Assembly (NCBI GenBank): GCA_008694505.1 | Contig: VZDJ01004378.1 | Coordinates: 13,250,898-13,314,897 of the forward strand | Reading direction: 5' to 3' | Length of the DNA stretch: 64,000 bases | DNA from: Cyanoderma ruficeps | Lineage: Eukaryota; Chordata; Aves; Passeriformes; Timaliidae | Shown: positions 27,901 to 35,888 of the stretch, in pieces | Position numbering within the stretch: the stretch's first letter is position 1 | How the letters are laid out: every line of letters starts with the position of its first letter | The notes under the pieces: model-generated | The model's input: only the letters and a program-made list of their open reading frames with translations | What the model was told of the DNA's origin: nothing | The model's database searches: none | Position numbers and translations under genes: made by a program

Positions 27901-28920
27901 TACCAGTCCTGGAAATATTCAACCCCCAGAGCCATGCCTGTGTTCAGCTCCATATGGTGTCAATACAGCCATCCACATTTCATGAGTAAAGCAGCATGAC
28001 CTCCAGACGAGGCAATTGAACAGAATTAGCCACAACTAATTGAAAGTCTTCCTGTTTACTTTAAAGCCCTTATCTCGATCTGCTTTGAAAATGTAATAGA
28101 AAATTAATACGACTAATATAGAAGATCTTTTAGTGACAAGCGATTAAAAACAAATGTGAGAAGTCCCTCGGCCATTTTCAAACTTTTACAAAGCTGACCT
28201 AATTTATGCTTTTTCTATAAAAGTTTGTCACTGAAAGTAACTTTTCCTCAGCTGGCACTTGAGTTCGCGCTGCGCTGGGTTCGGCCTCTGAGCGGCCCCG
28301 CACCACTGCCAGCGCCAAAAGTACCCAGGAACGAAGACCTGCGCGAAGAAAACCGATAGGAGCTTTCCCGACACACCGATCAGCGTTAACTGATGATTAC
28401 TGCAAGTTGTCCAAGGAATGCAACAGAACTTTTTCCTCGCCCTCTCCGACACTGATCAGCACTCCCGGGTGCATTTCAGCCGGGCGCTTATCGCCACCAC
28501 CGTTCGGGGCCGCAGCCCGCCCCAAGGGACGCTGTCCCGCTGCGGCCGCCGGCGCCCTCGCCGCGCCCGCTGACAGCTCGGCCGCGGCCCCAGCGCTGCC
28601 CGCTCCCGCACCTCGCTGCCGTCACCACACCCGCGCTCCCCTCAAAGCCCGCCCGTCCGCGGCCCCCGGGGCAGAAGATGGCGGGCGGGCGGGCGCGGGC
28701 CGGTGCCCCCAGCCCGCCACCCCGATACTCACAGCTGCACCGCCCCCCGCGGCAGCCGCTCGGGCAGCCGGCTCAACTCCAGGCGGCTGCAGGCGACGAG
28801 GTGCCCAGCGCAGCGGCAGGGCGCGGGGCAGCGGGCGGCGGCGGGGCGGCCGCCCAGCAGCAGCGGCAGCAGGAGCAGCGCCGGGAGGACGGCGGGCGCC
28901 GTGCGGGGCCGGCGGAGCAT
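761..28920 (-). CDS. LRIG3: LRIG3, 5' part (exons 1-12; 3' end beyond window)
   Basis: Single-pass membrane glycoprotein of the LRIG family, which in vertebrates modulates growth-factor receptor signalling (ErbB, BMP, netrin/Wnt contexts are known for the family). The twelve exons seen here join at 28920-28733, 21577-21506, 21234-21160, 8653-8519, 7842-7699, 5779-5636, 5319-5176, 4748-4605, 3329-3249, 2587-2516, 2153-2082 and 924-761. They total 1435 nt, or 478 codons plus one base, with no internal stop. Order: signal peptide (1 to about 29), LRRNT with Cys31/35/37/44, about 15 LRRs (63-424), LRRCT with Cys433/435/457/478. Candidate N-glycosylation sites are N106, N174, N259, N427 and N454. 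LRIG3 is favoured over LRIG1 and LRIG2 by the LRRCT residues, for example [15 protein letters not shown]. Every junction has a GT donor (GTAAGT or GTGAGT) and an AG acceptor. The Ig domains, membrane segment and tail are off the left edge. The start is the only ATG that gives a Leu-rich signal peptide before LRRNT. Confidence 0.95.
925..2081 (-). other. LRIG3: LRIG3 intron 11, containing a CR1 fragment
   Basis: Intron between exons 11 and 12. About 1,086-1,560 is a reversed CR1 segment (listed separately). The rest is AT-rich with no feature I recognise. Confidence 0.85.
1086..1560 (-). repeat. CR1 LINE fragment (reverse transcriptase region)
   Basis: The plus-strand text matches the familiar reversed avian CR1 coding segment: a dated-looking variant of the CCAGGTCCC, CTCTGCAGGGC, CATCTGTGAACTTGCT, AAGTCATTTACGAAGA and CCCCACTAGTGAC landmarks, in order. 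The element therefore runs on the minus strand. The 122-codon plus-strand frame across it (1093-1461) is incidental. Many substitutions suggest an old copy. Confidence 0.8.
2082..2153 (-). CDS. LRIG3: LRIG3 exon 11: LRR 15
   Basis: 72 nt, residues 400-424, the last canonical repeat ([18 protein letters not shown]). Acceptor CCTAG, donor GTAAGT. It ends phase 2, like all earlier exons. Confidence 0.94.
2516..2587 (-). CDS. LRIG3: LRIG3 exon 10: LRR 14
   Basis: 72 nt, residues 376-400, one repeat ([18 protein letters not shown]). The acceptor is AAG with an A-rich stretch (AAATTTTTAAG), a weaker pyrimidine tract than at the other exons. The donor is GTAAGT. Confidence 0.93.
3249..3329 (-). CDS. 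LRIG3: LRIG3 exon 9: LRR 13 (long repeat)
   Basis: 81 nt, residues 349-376, one 27-residue repeat ([18 protein letters not shown]). The three extra residues, around TIED, match the known LRIG ISW-IED insertion. Acceptor AAACAG, donor GTAAGT. Confidence 0.94.
4605..4748 (-). CDS. LRIG3: LRIG3 exon 8: LRRs 11-12
   Basis: 144 nt, residues 301-349, two repeats ([18 protein letters not shown], then [18 protein letters not shown]). The IADCAF segment is LRIG3-like; it carries an unpaired cysteine inside the repeat. Acceptor TTGCAG, donor GTAAGT. Confidence 0.94.
5176..5319 (-). CDS. LRIG3: LRIG3 exon 7: LRRs 9-10
   Basis: 144 nt, residues 253-301, two repeats ([18 protein letters not shown], then [18 protein letters not shown]). 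A sequon lies at N259. KGWLYGL and SPDAWEFCQ are LRIG family signatures. The donor here is GTGAGT, unlike the GTAAGT of its neighbours. Confidence 0.95.
5636..5779 (-). CDS. LRIG3: LRIG3 exon 6: LRRs 7-8
   Basis: 144 nt, residues 205-253, two repeats ([15 protein letters not shown], then [19 protein letters not shown]). GLTFQGL and LMDGAFWGL are strongly LRIG-like. Acceptor ATGCAG, donor GTAAGT. Confidence 0.95.
5780..8518 (-). other. LRIG3: LRIG3 introns 4 and 5
   Basis: Intron 5 (5780-7698) and intron 4 (7843-8518). AT-rich, with short homopolymer runs (A run near 7,197, T run near 7,460, C/A-rich stretch at 8,461-8,505). No other element recognised. Confidence 0.85.
7699..7842 (-). CDS. 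LRIG3: LRIG3 exon 5: LRRs 5-6
   Basis: 144 nt, residues 157-205, two 24-residue repeats ([15 protein letters not shown], then [16 protein letters not shown]). It contains a sequon at N174 (DNLST). Acceptor CAACAG, donor GTAAGT; both ends are phase 2. Confidence 0.94.
8519..8653 (-). CDS. LRIG3: LRIG3 exon 4: LRRs 3-4
   Basis: 135 nt, residues 112-157, two repeats ([17 protein letters not shown], then [12 protein letters not shown]). The second repeat is short, which explains 135 rather than 144 nt. Acceptor TCTCAG, donor GTAAGT. It lies downstream of the 12.5 kb third intron. Confidence 0.93.
8654..21159 (-). other. LRIG3: LRIG3 intron 3 (12.5 kb)
   Basis: The largest intron in the window. 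Apart from the CR1 3' end at 18,805-19,148, it is mostly unique-looking AT-rich sequence with short simple runs. None of the small open frames in it shows domain, splice or composition support. Confidence 0.85.
18805..19148 (+). repeat. CR1 LINE 3' end
   Basis: Near full-length match to the CR1 tail: GGCTCAGGGGAGACCTTATC, AACAAGCAATAGGAC, CTCAAGTTGTGCCA, GGAGGTATTTACAAGATGTG, TTAATGGTTGGACTTGATC, ending with the ATTCTATGATTCTA terminal repeat. Forward orientation, opposite to the host gene. Small deletions are present. Confidence 0.92.
21160..21234 (-). CDS. LRIG3: LRIG3 exon 3: LRR 2
   Basis: 75 nt, residues 87-112. The repeat core is [14 protein letters not shown], followed by [10 protein letters not shown], which contains an N-glycosylation sequon at N106. 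It is one codon longer than the 72-nt exon unit. Acceptor TAATAG, donor GTAAGT. Confidence 0.93.
21235..21505 (-). other. LRIG3: LRIG3 intron 2
   Basis: A 271-nt intron between exons 2 and 3, acceptor TAATAG. No element recognised. Confidence 0.9.
21506..21577 (-). CDS. LRIG3: LRIG3 exon 2: LRR 1
   Basis: 72 nt, residues 63-87, one leucine-rich repeat beginning [12 protein letters not shown]. Both boundaries split a codon after its second base. Acceptor CATAG, donor GTAAGT. It is separated from exon 1 by the 7.2 kb first intron and from exon 3 by only 271 nt. Confidence 0.93.
21578..28732 (-). other. LRIG3: LRIG3 intron 1 (7.2 kb)
   Basis: First intron. Mostly AT-rich unique-looking sequence. 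A GC-richer patch lies at about 23,095-23,880, and the right end (from about 28,250) is part of the CpG island. No confident repeat or second exon. Confidence 0.85.
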
Positions 28921-29550
28921 GGCGGGCTCGGAGCCGCTGCCCGCGCTCCCGTCCCTGGCGTTCCCCCCACTGACAGAGCCGAGCGCGGCACGACCTCCTG
29001 CTTCTCAGCGCGGGTGGCGGCTGCCGCTCATGCCCCGGAGCGGCCGCTGAGGGGGGAAGGCGATGGGAGACGGGGGCGTAGAAAAAAGTTAAGACAAGAA
29101 AGCGGGAGGGGACCGCAGCGCCGCCAGAGCCGCCAGCCACTCCGCAAACTTTCCGCCACCTCAGCCCGCCTCCGCGGGGCCGAGGGAGCCCCGAGCACGG
29201 CCCGCCCCGCCGCAGCCCCCTCCCCGTGCCATGTGACAGCCGCGGCCGGGCCCTGCGGGGCTGGGGCCCGGGTGAGCCGGCATAGTAGCCCACTGCTGCC
29301 GTGCCTTTGCGGGGGCACCCCTGGACTCCCGTATACCCCTGGGCAGCAGCATATGGCCGGGCTCGCAGCACGCCGTCCGCTGCTGTGGGATTTTGCATCT
29401 GTCCTCGGCCTCTCCATGGGGCAGGCGGGAGCGGGCAGTGGGCCCTGTGTGCCCTGAGCGTCACCCACCACGCCCGGGCCGAGGTGAGAAGGCCCGGACA
29501 GCACGGCCGTACTCGTGCGGGGTTTCTCTTTGCCATCACACCAGGTAGCG
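28250..29550. promoter_or_regulatory. CpG island and presumed LRIG3 promoter
   Basis: A sharp rise in G+C and CpG density against AT-rich flanks, densest at about 28,480-29,300. It spans the start of intron 1, exon 1 and the region upstream of the ATG. GC-box-like motifs occur (for example around 28,680 and 29,200), as does an E-box of the GTCACATG type on the minus strand at 29,230-29,237. I see no TATA box at a convincing distance, consistent with a TATA-less CpG promoter. Several long open frames on both strands here come from stop-poor GC-rich composition and are not genes. Confidence 0.85.
28733..28920 (-). CDS. LRIG3: LRIG3 exon 1: signal peptide and LRRNT
   Basis: Coding part of exon 1, residues 1-62 plus two bases of codon 63. 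A short basic start (RRPR) is followed by a Leu/Ala-rich hydrophobic run (residues 8-23) and a small-residue patch (A27-A29) suited to signal peptidase cleavage. The LRRNT cysteine pattern C-x3-C-x-C-x6-C follows at residues 31-44. The ATG sits in a GCCCGCC context, a good Kozak match upstream of it. The donor is GTGAGT directly after the split Leu codon. The exon is very GC-rich and lies in the CpG island. The true 5' end of the mRNA cannot be placed from sequence alone. Confidence 0.93.
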
Positions 29551-32500
29551 TGTGTCCGGGTAATTCAGAAGCTGCTCCAGAGCCTCAACGGCTTCCCAGC
29601 CAAGCCTGGGGTCACTGGCATGTAAAAGGTGAGGTGAGGTTAACTCCTGCCTTTCGGGTCCTATATGGCTAGTCCAGACACCGTAATTAAGCCCATTATG
29701 TTCCCCACAGGATCCCGGCTTCAAAAGTTCAGGGAAGTGGGCAGGACGTACAGATTCCACATCTCTGAGGTAATCGATGTAATTTAAGTAAATACCTATT
29801 GTTCAAGTTCCATATGTAGGCCCGAACTCAGCAACGGATTCAATCACTGAAGGCTTCACACCCCCTACTCGGCAGCAGCAGCCATCAAAGTGCTCAGGAA
29901 CACTGCTTTCCTTCCCACATTTATATGTACACCTGAAAGATGGCAGACATCTTAGACACTGAACCTGGAGCCTCAGGAAGTTTATCAGCTCCAGTATCAA
30001 GATTCATAAGGCTGAAACTTTGTCCCGGTTTTTATTGTTTCCATGTATATCTCATGATACAAGGATTTTTGTTAAACAGAACTACATTTTAGCCAGGAGT
30101 CATGAGTTTGCCAGCCAGACTGACAAGTTCTGAGTAACTACAAACATTCATGTGCCACTGACAACATGACTGTTTCAGATGCATAGGGTGTGCAGAGCTG
30201 TGCAGTGTTTTGTCAGCTTGTGCTCTGCTGACCAGTGATGTTCCTTAAGGAAATTACCATGGGAAAACAAACAAATGCTGCAGGAACATGCTTTTTTCTA
30301 CATATAAAAGCAAGCAAACAAGCAAAGGAACAAATTATAGGCTAGAAATTACTTAGTATGTCTTTACAAGTTATTATTTTTTATTTGAAGTGAATGAAAA
30401 CTGTCATGGTACCATTGACATGTCAGTATTGCAGTTCCTTTTCCAGTCTTCCTTTGGAAAACATTAGGGTGACATTAGATCAACAAGGCCTGTGAAACAC
30501 TGAGCTGTACTAAACAGACAGCAGGACAGTGCCAAATTTGGATATTGAAGCTATCCATTATTAGTCTGTACATGTTTCCATGGAAGTCAATGGGAAAGCT
30601 TCTTTTCTCAAGTTCTAGCATTTGTTCTAGCTGTCCAGTTGTTTCACACTGTAACATTAAGATACAGAGACGCTTGAACATGATGTGCTTATATATAGGT
30701 AAGAAATGCTATACTTGCTAATTTTGCAGAGTAATCAAAAATTCCAGAGAAGGATCTTTATGTTGCTCCAGGTAATTATTATCTACAAATAAAATAGATT
30801 TAAAGTAACTAAGCTTTGTGTTATAGTTCCCAGATTGCACAGCAAATGGCCTCACTTTTCTGGGAAAAGTGGGCTTTTCTTATCTTGAGTGTTGGTAAGG
30901 GTAGTGATTCACTAGTAGGTGGCAAGAGAATTGTTAAGCTGTCAGTTTTAACATTCAAGGAAAAGAAAAATTAGAAACCAAGTATTTTCAACTTAATTTA
31001 TCATAGCAGTCAATAATACATATGGTGCATATGTGAACTATGGAACAAGAGAGAATCTGAGAAACAAAAGCAGGAAAAAAAAGAGATGAAAAGGGCAGGA
31101 ACTTCTGGTTTTGTAATTTTGAAAACCACTCATGCAGTCAGAGAATACTGTGTCCTTAGAAAAACCTAATGCATATTTAGTGCTAGTAATATATGAAGCT
31201 GTTTTAAGTTAAGAAAGGTAAATCCATTCAGAAAATTAGTTCTTCGCAGCTTCTTTTCTCAAAATAATCAATATTATGAATCCTACAATGCTTATATATA
31301 CTTATACCTGTGTGTACTTCAGAGTCCCATGACAGAAAGTCTTCTTTCCCACTGGGAGATTTGGTCTCTTCAGAAGTCTCAGGGACTGATTCTGCACCTC
31401 ATATGTGCACTGCAAGTTCTGGCAACCCTCAGTTCCAGGAGTCTCTTCATCATTGGTTTTAGCTTGAGTGTGCACTGTGACTGTACATAAACAAATACAA
31501 GTCCCTCCTTCACAAGTTTGGCTGGACTATGTCTTATAAGCTTAAAAGTAAGCTTATACCAAAATAAGAGGTCTCCCATTTATCTACCCTGTTATCTCCC
31601 CATGTACCAAGGAACTTCTGGTGACCATTCTTTGGCATTGGCATTAGCGTACCTGCAGATTCACCAGGATTAGGGTACTGATTTGACTGATTAAAACCCC
31701 TCAAAAATAATAACACCACACACACATACACACACACATACAGACACACTATTTTTAAGTTGGAATAATTTCCTTATCCAGTTTTCCATGTAGCTTCACA
31801 AGGAAGAGACTTTACTCATGGTTATGCAGAGGCAAGTCCTTTCCATGGCAGCCTGAATACAGGTCAGCCTGAGGGAATGATGTTGAGGAGGGGGAAGCAT
31901 GGCTGCAGAGAAAAATTCTTGTAAAACTAGACCCTCAAGCTCTCTCTTTGGCTAACAAGATTAGTTTCCTCCACAACACTACCAAGTGTAATCCTGTGGA
32001 TGGGTTGGGAGTGGAGGACGGGATTGTGTAGTGAGATACAGCCCACTGTTTTGGATGTTACGGCTTGATTTTAATGGTATCATGTTCAGTCTGATTATTT
32101 TAAATCAGATAAACACAGGTTTACAGATTCAAGTCCAAACATATGTTGTTTAAAATATGTATTCACTTCAGGCTAAAGACACACCCAGAAGCTGTCTAAG
32201 TATGATTTTTTTGCATATCATTAATGCACTGAAATCAGGCACTGCTTTCAAATAATCTACTTCCAGAAGAGGTCAACCCTAAATCAGACTGGGTTGAGCA
32301 AACTATTAAAAATAATTTACTTCTTGCTAAATTAAGCAAAACTAAATTAAGGTACTATACATTTTCTGTTCTGAATTCAAATTAGAACATCTTTTATAAT
32401 ATTAGTAAGAGTTCAGTTAATCTAATTACAGGTTTCTTATTCATTTTGCAAAGAAATCTCAAGTCATTACATCAGACAATTATGTATAGTTGTATATAGT

Positions 32501-34819
32501 TATGTGTAGTTAGATCTGCAGGATTAATATCAGAAGGTCAAAAGGGCTGAACAGTTACACCTACTAAATACTAAATGATTTTGTCCATTAAGGCCACCTC
32601 AGGAATTAAAAGTCTTCCCATGTACTCCTGGATCACCTTGTAATCCAAATCTGTGTCTGGTATTCATTTCAGATTTTCTACTTTTCATGGGTAAATGAAG
32701 TAATTTGGGTAGGGTTCAGCAGCAAAAAGCAGAAGCGAAGCAGAACAACATTGTTTACGCTCTGACACGTCTCAATTCTGACAGAGATAGAAACCAATGG
32801 TCCATCTATTTACTTTCCTGTCAGTAAATAACACTGTAGGAGCATTGGCAGAATGTCAATGTCCTGTCTATTTATTCCTAAACTTTCAGAGTTCAATTTT
32901 ATTTATTGTCAAAGAACATGTTTAGGGCTATCTGAGAGAAGGAAATGAAGAGTTCATGCTCTCAAGATCATTACTGCCTATTGGAGACTCACCAATTTAG
33001 TCCATTAAGAGGAATAATCTTAAGGCTAACAAAACTTTTTTTCTAAAACCAAAGCTGGAGGGAGAGATGAACCTGTGAGACCCATCCTGCTTATAAAACA
33101 AAAGTGGAGCAGGACATGCTTTTTGTGGAGGCTGTTTGCCTGCATGAAATACTTTGAAATAGGCAAGAGAAAGTTTTGCCTGAGGCACCTGTCTGGAAGT
33201 TACTGAAGAGTCCCACAAAACCTTGCTGTATTGTATGCAGAAAAGCCTTTTGACTTCTTTGTGTGTAAACAATAATCACATCCAGTATTGTGGAATATTT
33301 TTCATGGAAATTACTCTAAATGAAGAGCTTTTCCACCTTCCTTTGCTTCTGCCCATTTGGTGTAGCAATTAATATTACTTTTAGATTATAGTAGCACTAG
33401 GACTTCATGACCATTTATTTCAAACCCTGTGATTAACCATTGCAATTACATTTGCATTTGAGGAAAATAATAAAATATTCTTAAATAATTTCCTAGTAAT
33501 TGTGAATCTCCTTCTAGTGTGTCATAACTCCACGGTGAATATTCCAAGGTGCATACAGAAATTTATTTTTGGTAGTAATTCTAATTGACTTTATGTGATC
33601 CAACAGTGAAACCATGAAAACCAAATTATGCATAATTTGAATGCACTGATTACAACCAGAAAAACCATATGAACTCTTTCTGAAAACTTTGCCTAGGGCA
33701 GAAAATGTTCAGCTTTTATAGAATTCATCCAAACAGTGAGTGTTTGCCTCCATTACAAATAAACTTAAAACATCCTAAGGCAATCCACATTAGTGACGAT
33801 TGTTAATGTCTTCAAGTCATGTCCTGTGTGGGGCTAAGTAGGAAGTTAAGTGCTTGATTGGAAGGACAATTAAACAATCAACAGCTACAATGATGTATCT
33901 TCAAAGAGGAAAAAATAAGACTTAGTTTTATATCATTAAGGAACACTCAAGTTGAAATGTCAATTTGAATAAAAACAAGTAGATGTAATATCAGGATGGT
34001 GCTACTGTAATAAAATACCTGCCAGGTCTGTTCTACCTGTTGCTTTAGTTTGTTGAGAGTTTTTAAATACTCTTTTAAAATAAGTAAACATTTAGTGGTA
34101 AGAAGGATCAAGAAGTGGTCCAAAAGGGAATCTGAAAGAGTGCTCTGTTGAACCTAGCAGTGGTTCTTCCAGACAGTAATGTCTGGCTCTTCCTTGGGGT
34201 GGGGGATTATGGTACCTGAAACTCATACATAAGGTCCTTTCTGCAGTGAGGGTGGAAATTTTTGTCACACAAAAAAGGGCTTGAAGGCTGTATCTGCTTA
34301 AATAGTCACAGGCCGATTTGTAAGATTTTTATCAGTGTTTTGCAGCCCTGATGGTAAGTATTCACTACCTTTAGGTGTGTAACTCCTTGAAGTCAACTGC
34401 TTAAAGAATCTCACAGTGAGAAATCAATGGGAGTTAGGCCCTAAATCTTTGAAGAATTCATGTCTGATTGTCTGTTCTAGGGGGAGAATGAGCTGCAGCT
34501 GGGACTCATCTTGTGTAATTTTAGCAATTTGGAAGTTTGGTATCTCTTCTAAAGCATTTGTATTGGCTTCTTCTGTAGTCAGTGGAAAAAGACAAATCCA
34601 GGAAGTGATTACTACCTTTCTAAAATAGACAATCAGGGAATTTAGAGTGAATCAGTCTCTGGAGATTTTCTCCTTCTGCCTAAAAAGAGCCTTATGACTA
34701 GTTTAGTCTAGACCCTGTTTTTTCAGATGATTCTCAATGTCTGCATTCAAACCTACACATTAAGCTAAACAGAATAATATGAGAGCTTTTTTGTCAAATT
34801 TCTTTCTATAATGGGGACC
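29551..34819. other. Upstream intergenic DNA, no gene seen
   Basis: AT-rich sequence upstream of LRIG3. It contains a short (CA)n-like stretch at about 31,714-31,748 and an 18-bp perfect palindrome at 33,622-33,639. Open frames are short, and none shows recognisable protein features. Confidence 0.7.
31714..31748. repeat. Imperfect (CA)n microsatellite
   Basis: CA dinucleotide repeats interrupted by TA and GA units over about 35 bp. Confidence 0.9.
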
Positions 34820-35888
34820 TGTATTGGTTTCGGATGGCCTGGTTTTGCTAGTGGGGAAGCTACAGGGGCGGCTTCCTTGAGAAGCGTCTAGAAGCTTTTT
34901 CCATGTCCAGCAGAGCCAGTTCTTGGTGGCTGAAAAACTGGACATGCCACTGGCCAAGGCCAGGTCAATCAGAAATGCTGATAATGTCTCTGTGCTATTT
35001 AAGAAGAAATATAAAAAAAAGTTGTAACATATTTTTATTTTGGCCAGAGAAGAATGGAGTGATAAGAAGAACAGCTTTGCAGCCCCAAGGTCAGTGAAGA
35101 AGGAGAGGGAGGAGGTGCTTCAGGTGCTGGAGCTGAGATTCCCCTGTAGCCCCTGGTACAGCCCATGGTGAAGTAGCTGTGCCCCTGCAGCCCATGGAGC
35201 ACCATGGAGATGCAGAGATCCACCTGCAGGAGCCCCACACCAGAGCATGTGGATGCCCGAGAGGAGGCTGTGATCCTGTGGGAAGCCCATGGAGAGAGGA
35301 GCTCTGCTCCCATGCTGGAGTAGCCTGTCCTTGAAGGACAGCACCCCATGGAAGTGACCCATGCTGCAGCAGATTTGGGAGGACTGTTGCCTATAGGATG
35401 GAGTCACGTTGCTGCAGTTCGCAGGGAGCTGTTGCTGGTGAGTTGGAATCACATTGGAAAAGTTCATGGAGAGCTGTCTCCCACGGGAAGGGACCCCATG
35501 GTGTAGCCAGGGAATGACTCCTCTCCCTGAGCAGTGGGAGAAGCCTCAGGTGGTGAACTGATCATAACCCCCATTCCCTGCCTCTTGAGCCAGAGGAGTA
35601 GAGCCAGGAGGTAGAGCTCCAAGGAAGGAGGGGTGGGGGGAAGGCATTTTTCAGGGTTTATTTTACTTCTCATTATCCTGCTCTGATTTTGTTAGTAATA
35701 AATTCACTTCATATCTCTAAGTTGAGCCTGTTTTGCCCATGATGGTATTTGATGAGTGATCTCTCCCGGTCCTTATCTCAACCCATGAACCCATTGTTAT
35801 ATTTTTTCTCCTCTGTTCAGCTACAGAGGGGAGTGAGTGAGTGCCTTTGGTGGATGCCTGGCATCTGGCCAGCTTCAACATGGCAGTA
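34820..35888 (+). mobile_element. Solitary avian endogenous-retrovirus LTR (ERVL-like)
   Basis: About 1.07 kb. It begins TGTATTGGTTTCGGATGG, has a TATTTAAG box near 34,996, and a central block of imperfect 25-40 bp tandem units built on 'CCCATGG' and 'GAGCA' phrases (35,150-35,560). AATAAA lies at 35,697-35,702, followed by GAGCCTGTTTTGCCCATGA. It ends near the GGCATCTGGCCAGCTTCAAC motif. The layout matches an LTR family I recognise in birds, forward orientation. No internal retroviral region adjoins either side, so it is a solo LTR. I could not find a clean target-site duplication. The ERVL label is from memory and less certain than the LTR call. Confidence 0.72.

Noticed and set aside
28407..29539. 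Long open frames on both strands (up to 305 codons) in the CpG island
   Set aside because: Stop-poor GC-rich composition gives long frames in several registers at once. Sequences are Ala/Arg/Gly/Pro-rich without domains, and the real minus-strand exon 1 lies in the same place.
35035..35673. Three minus-strand frames of 69-115 codons
   Set aside because: They are antisense to the tandem block of the solo LTR and carry no retroviral or host domain.
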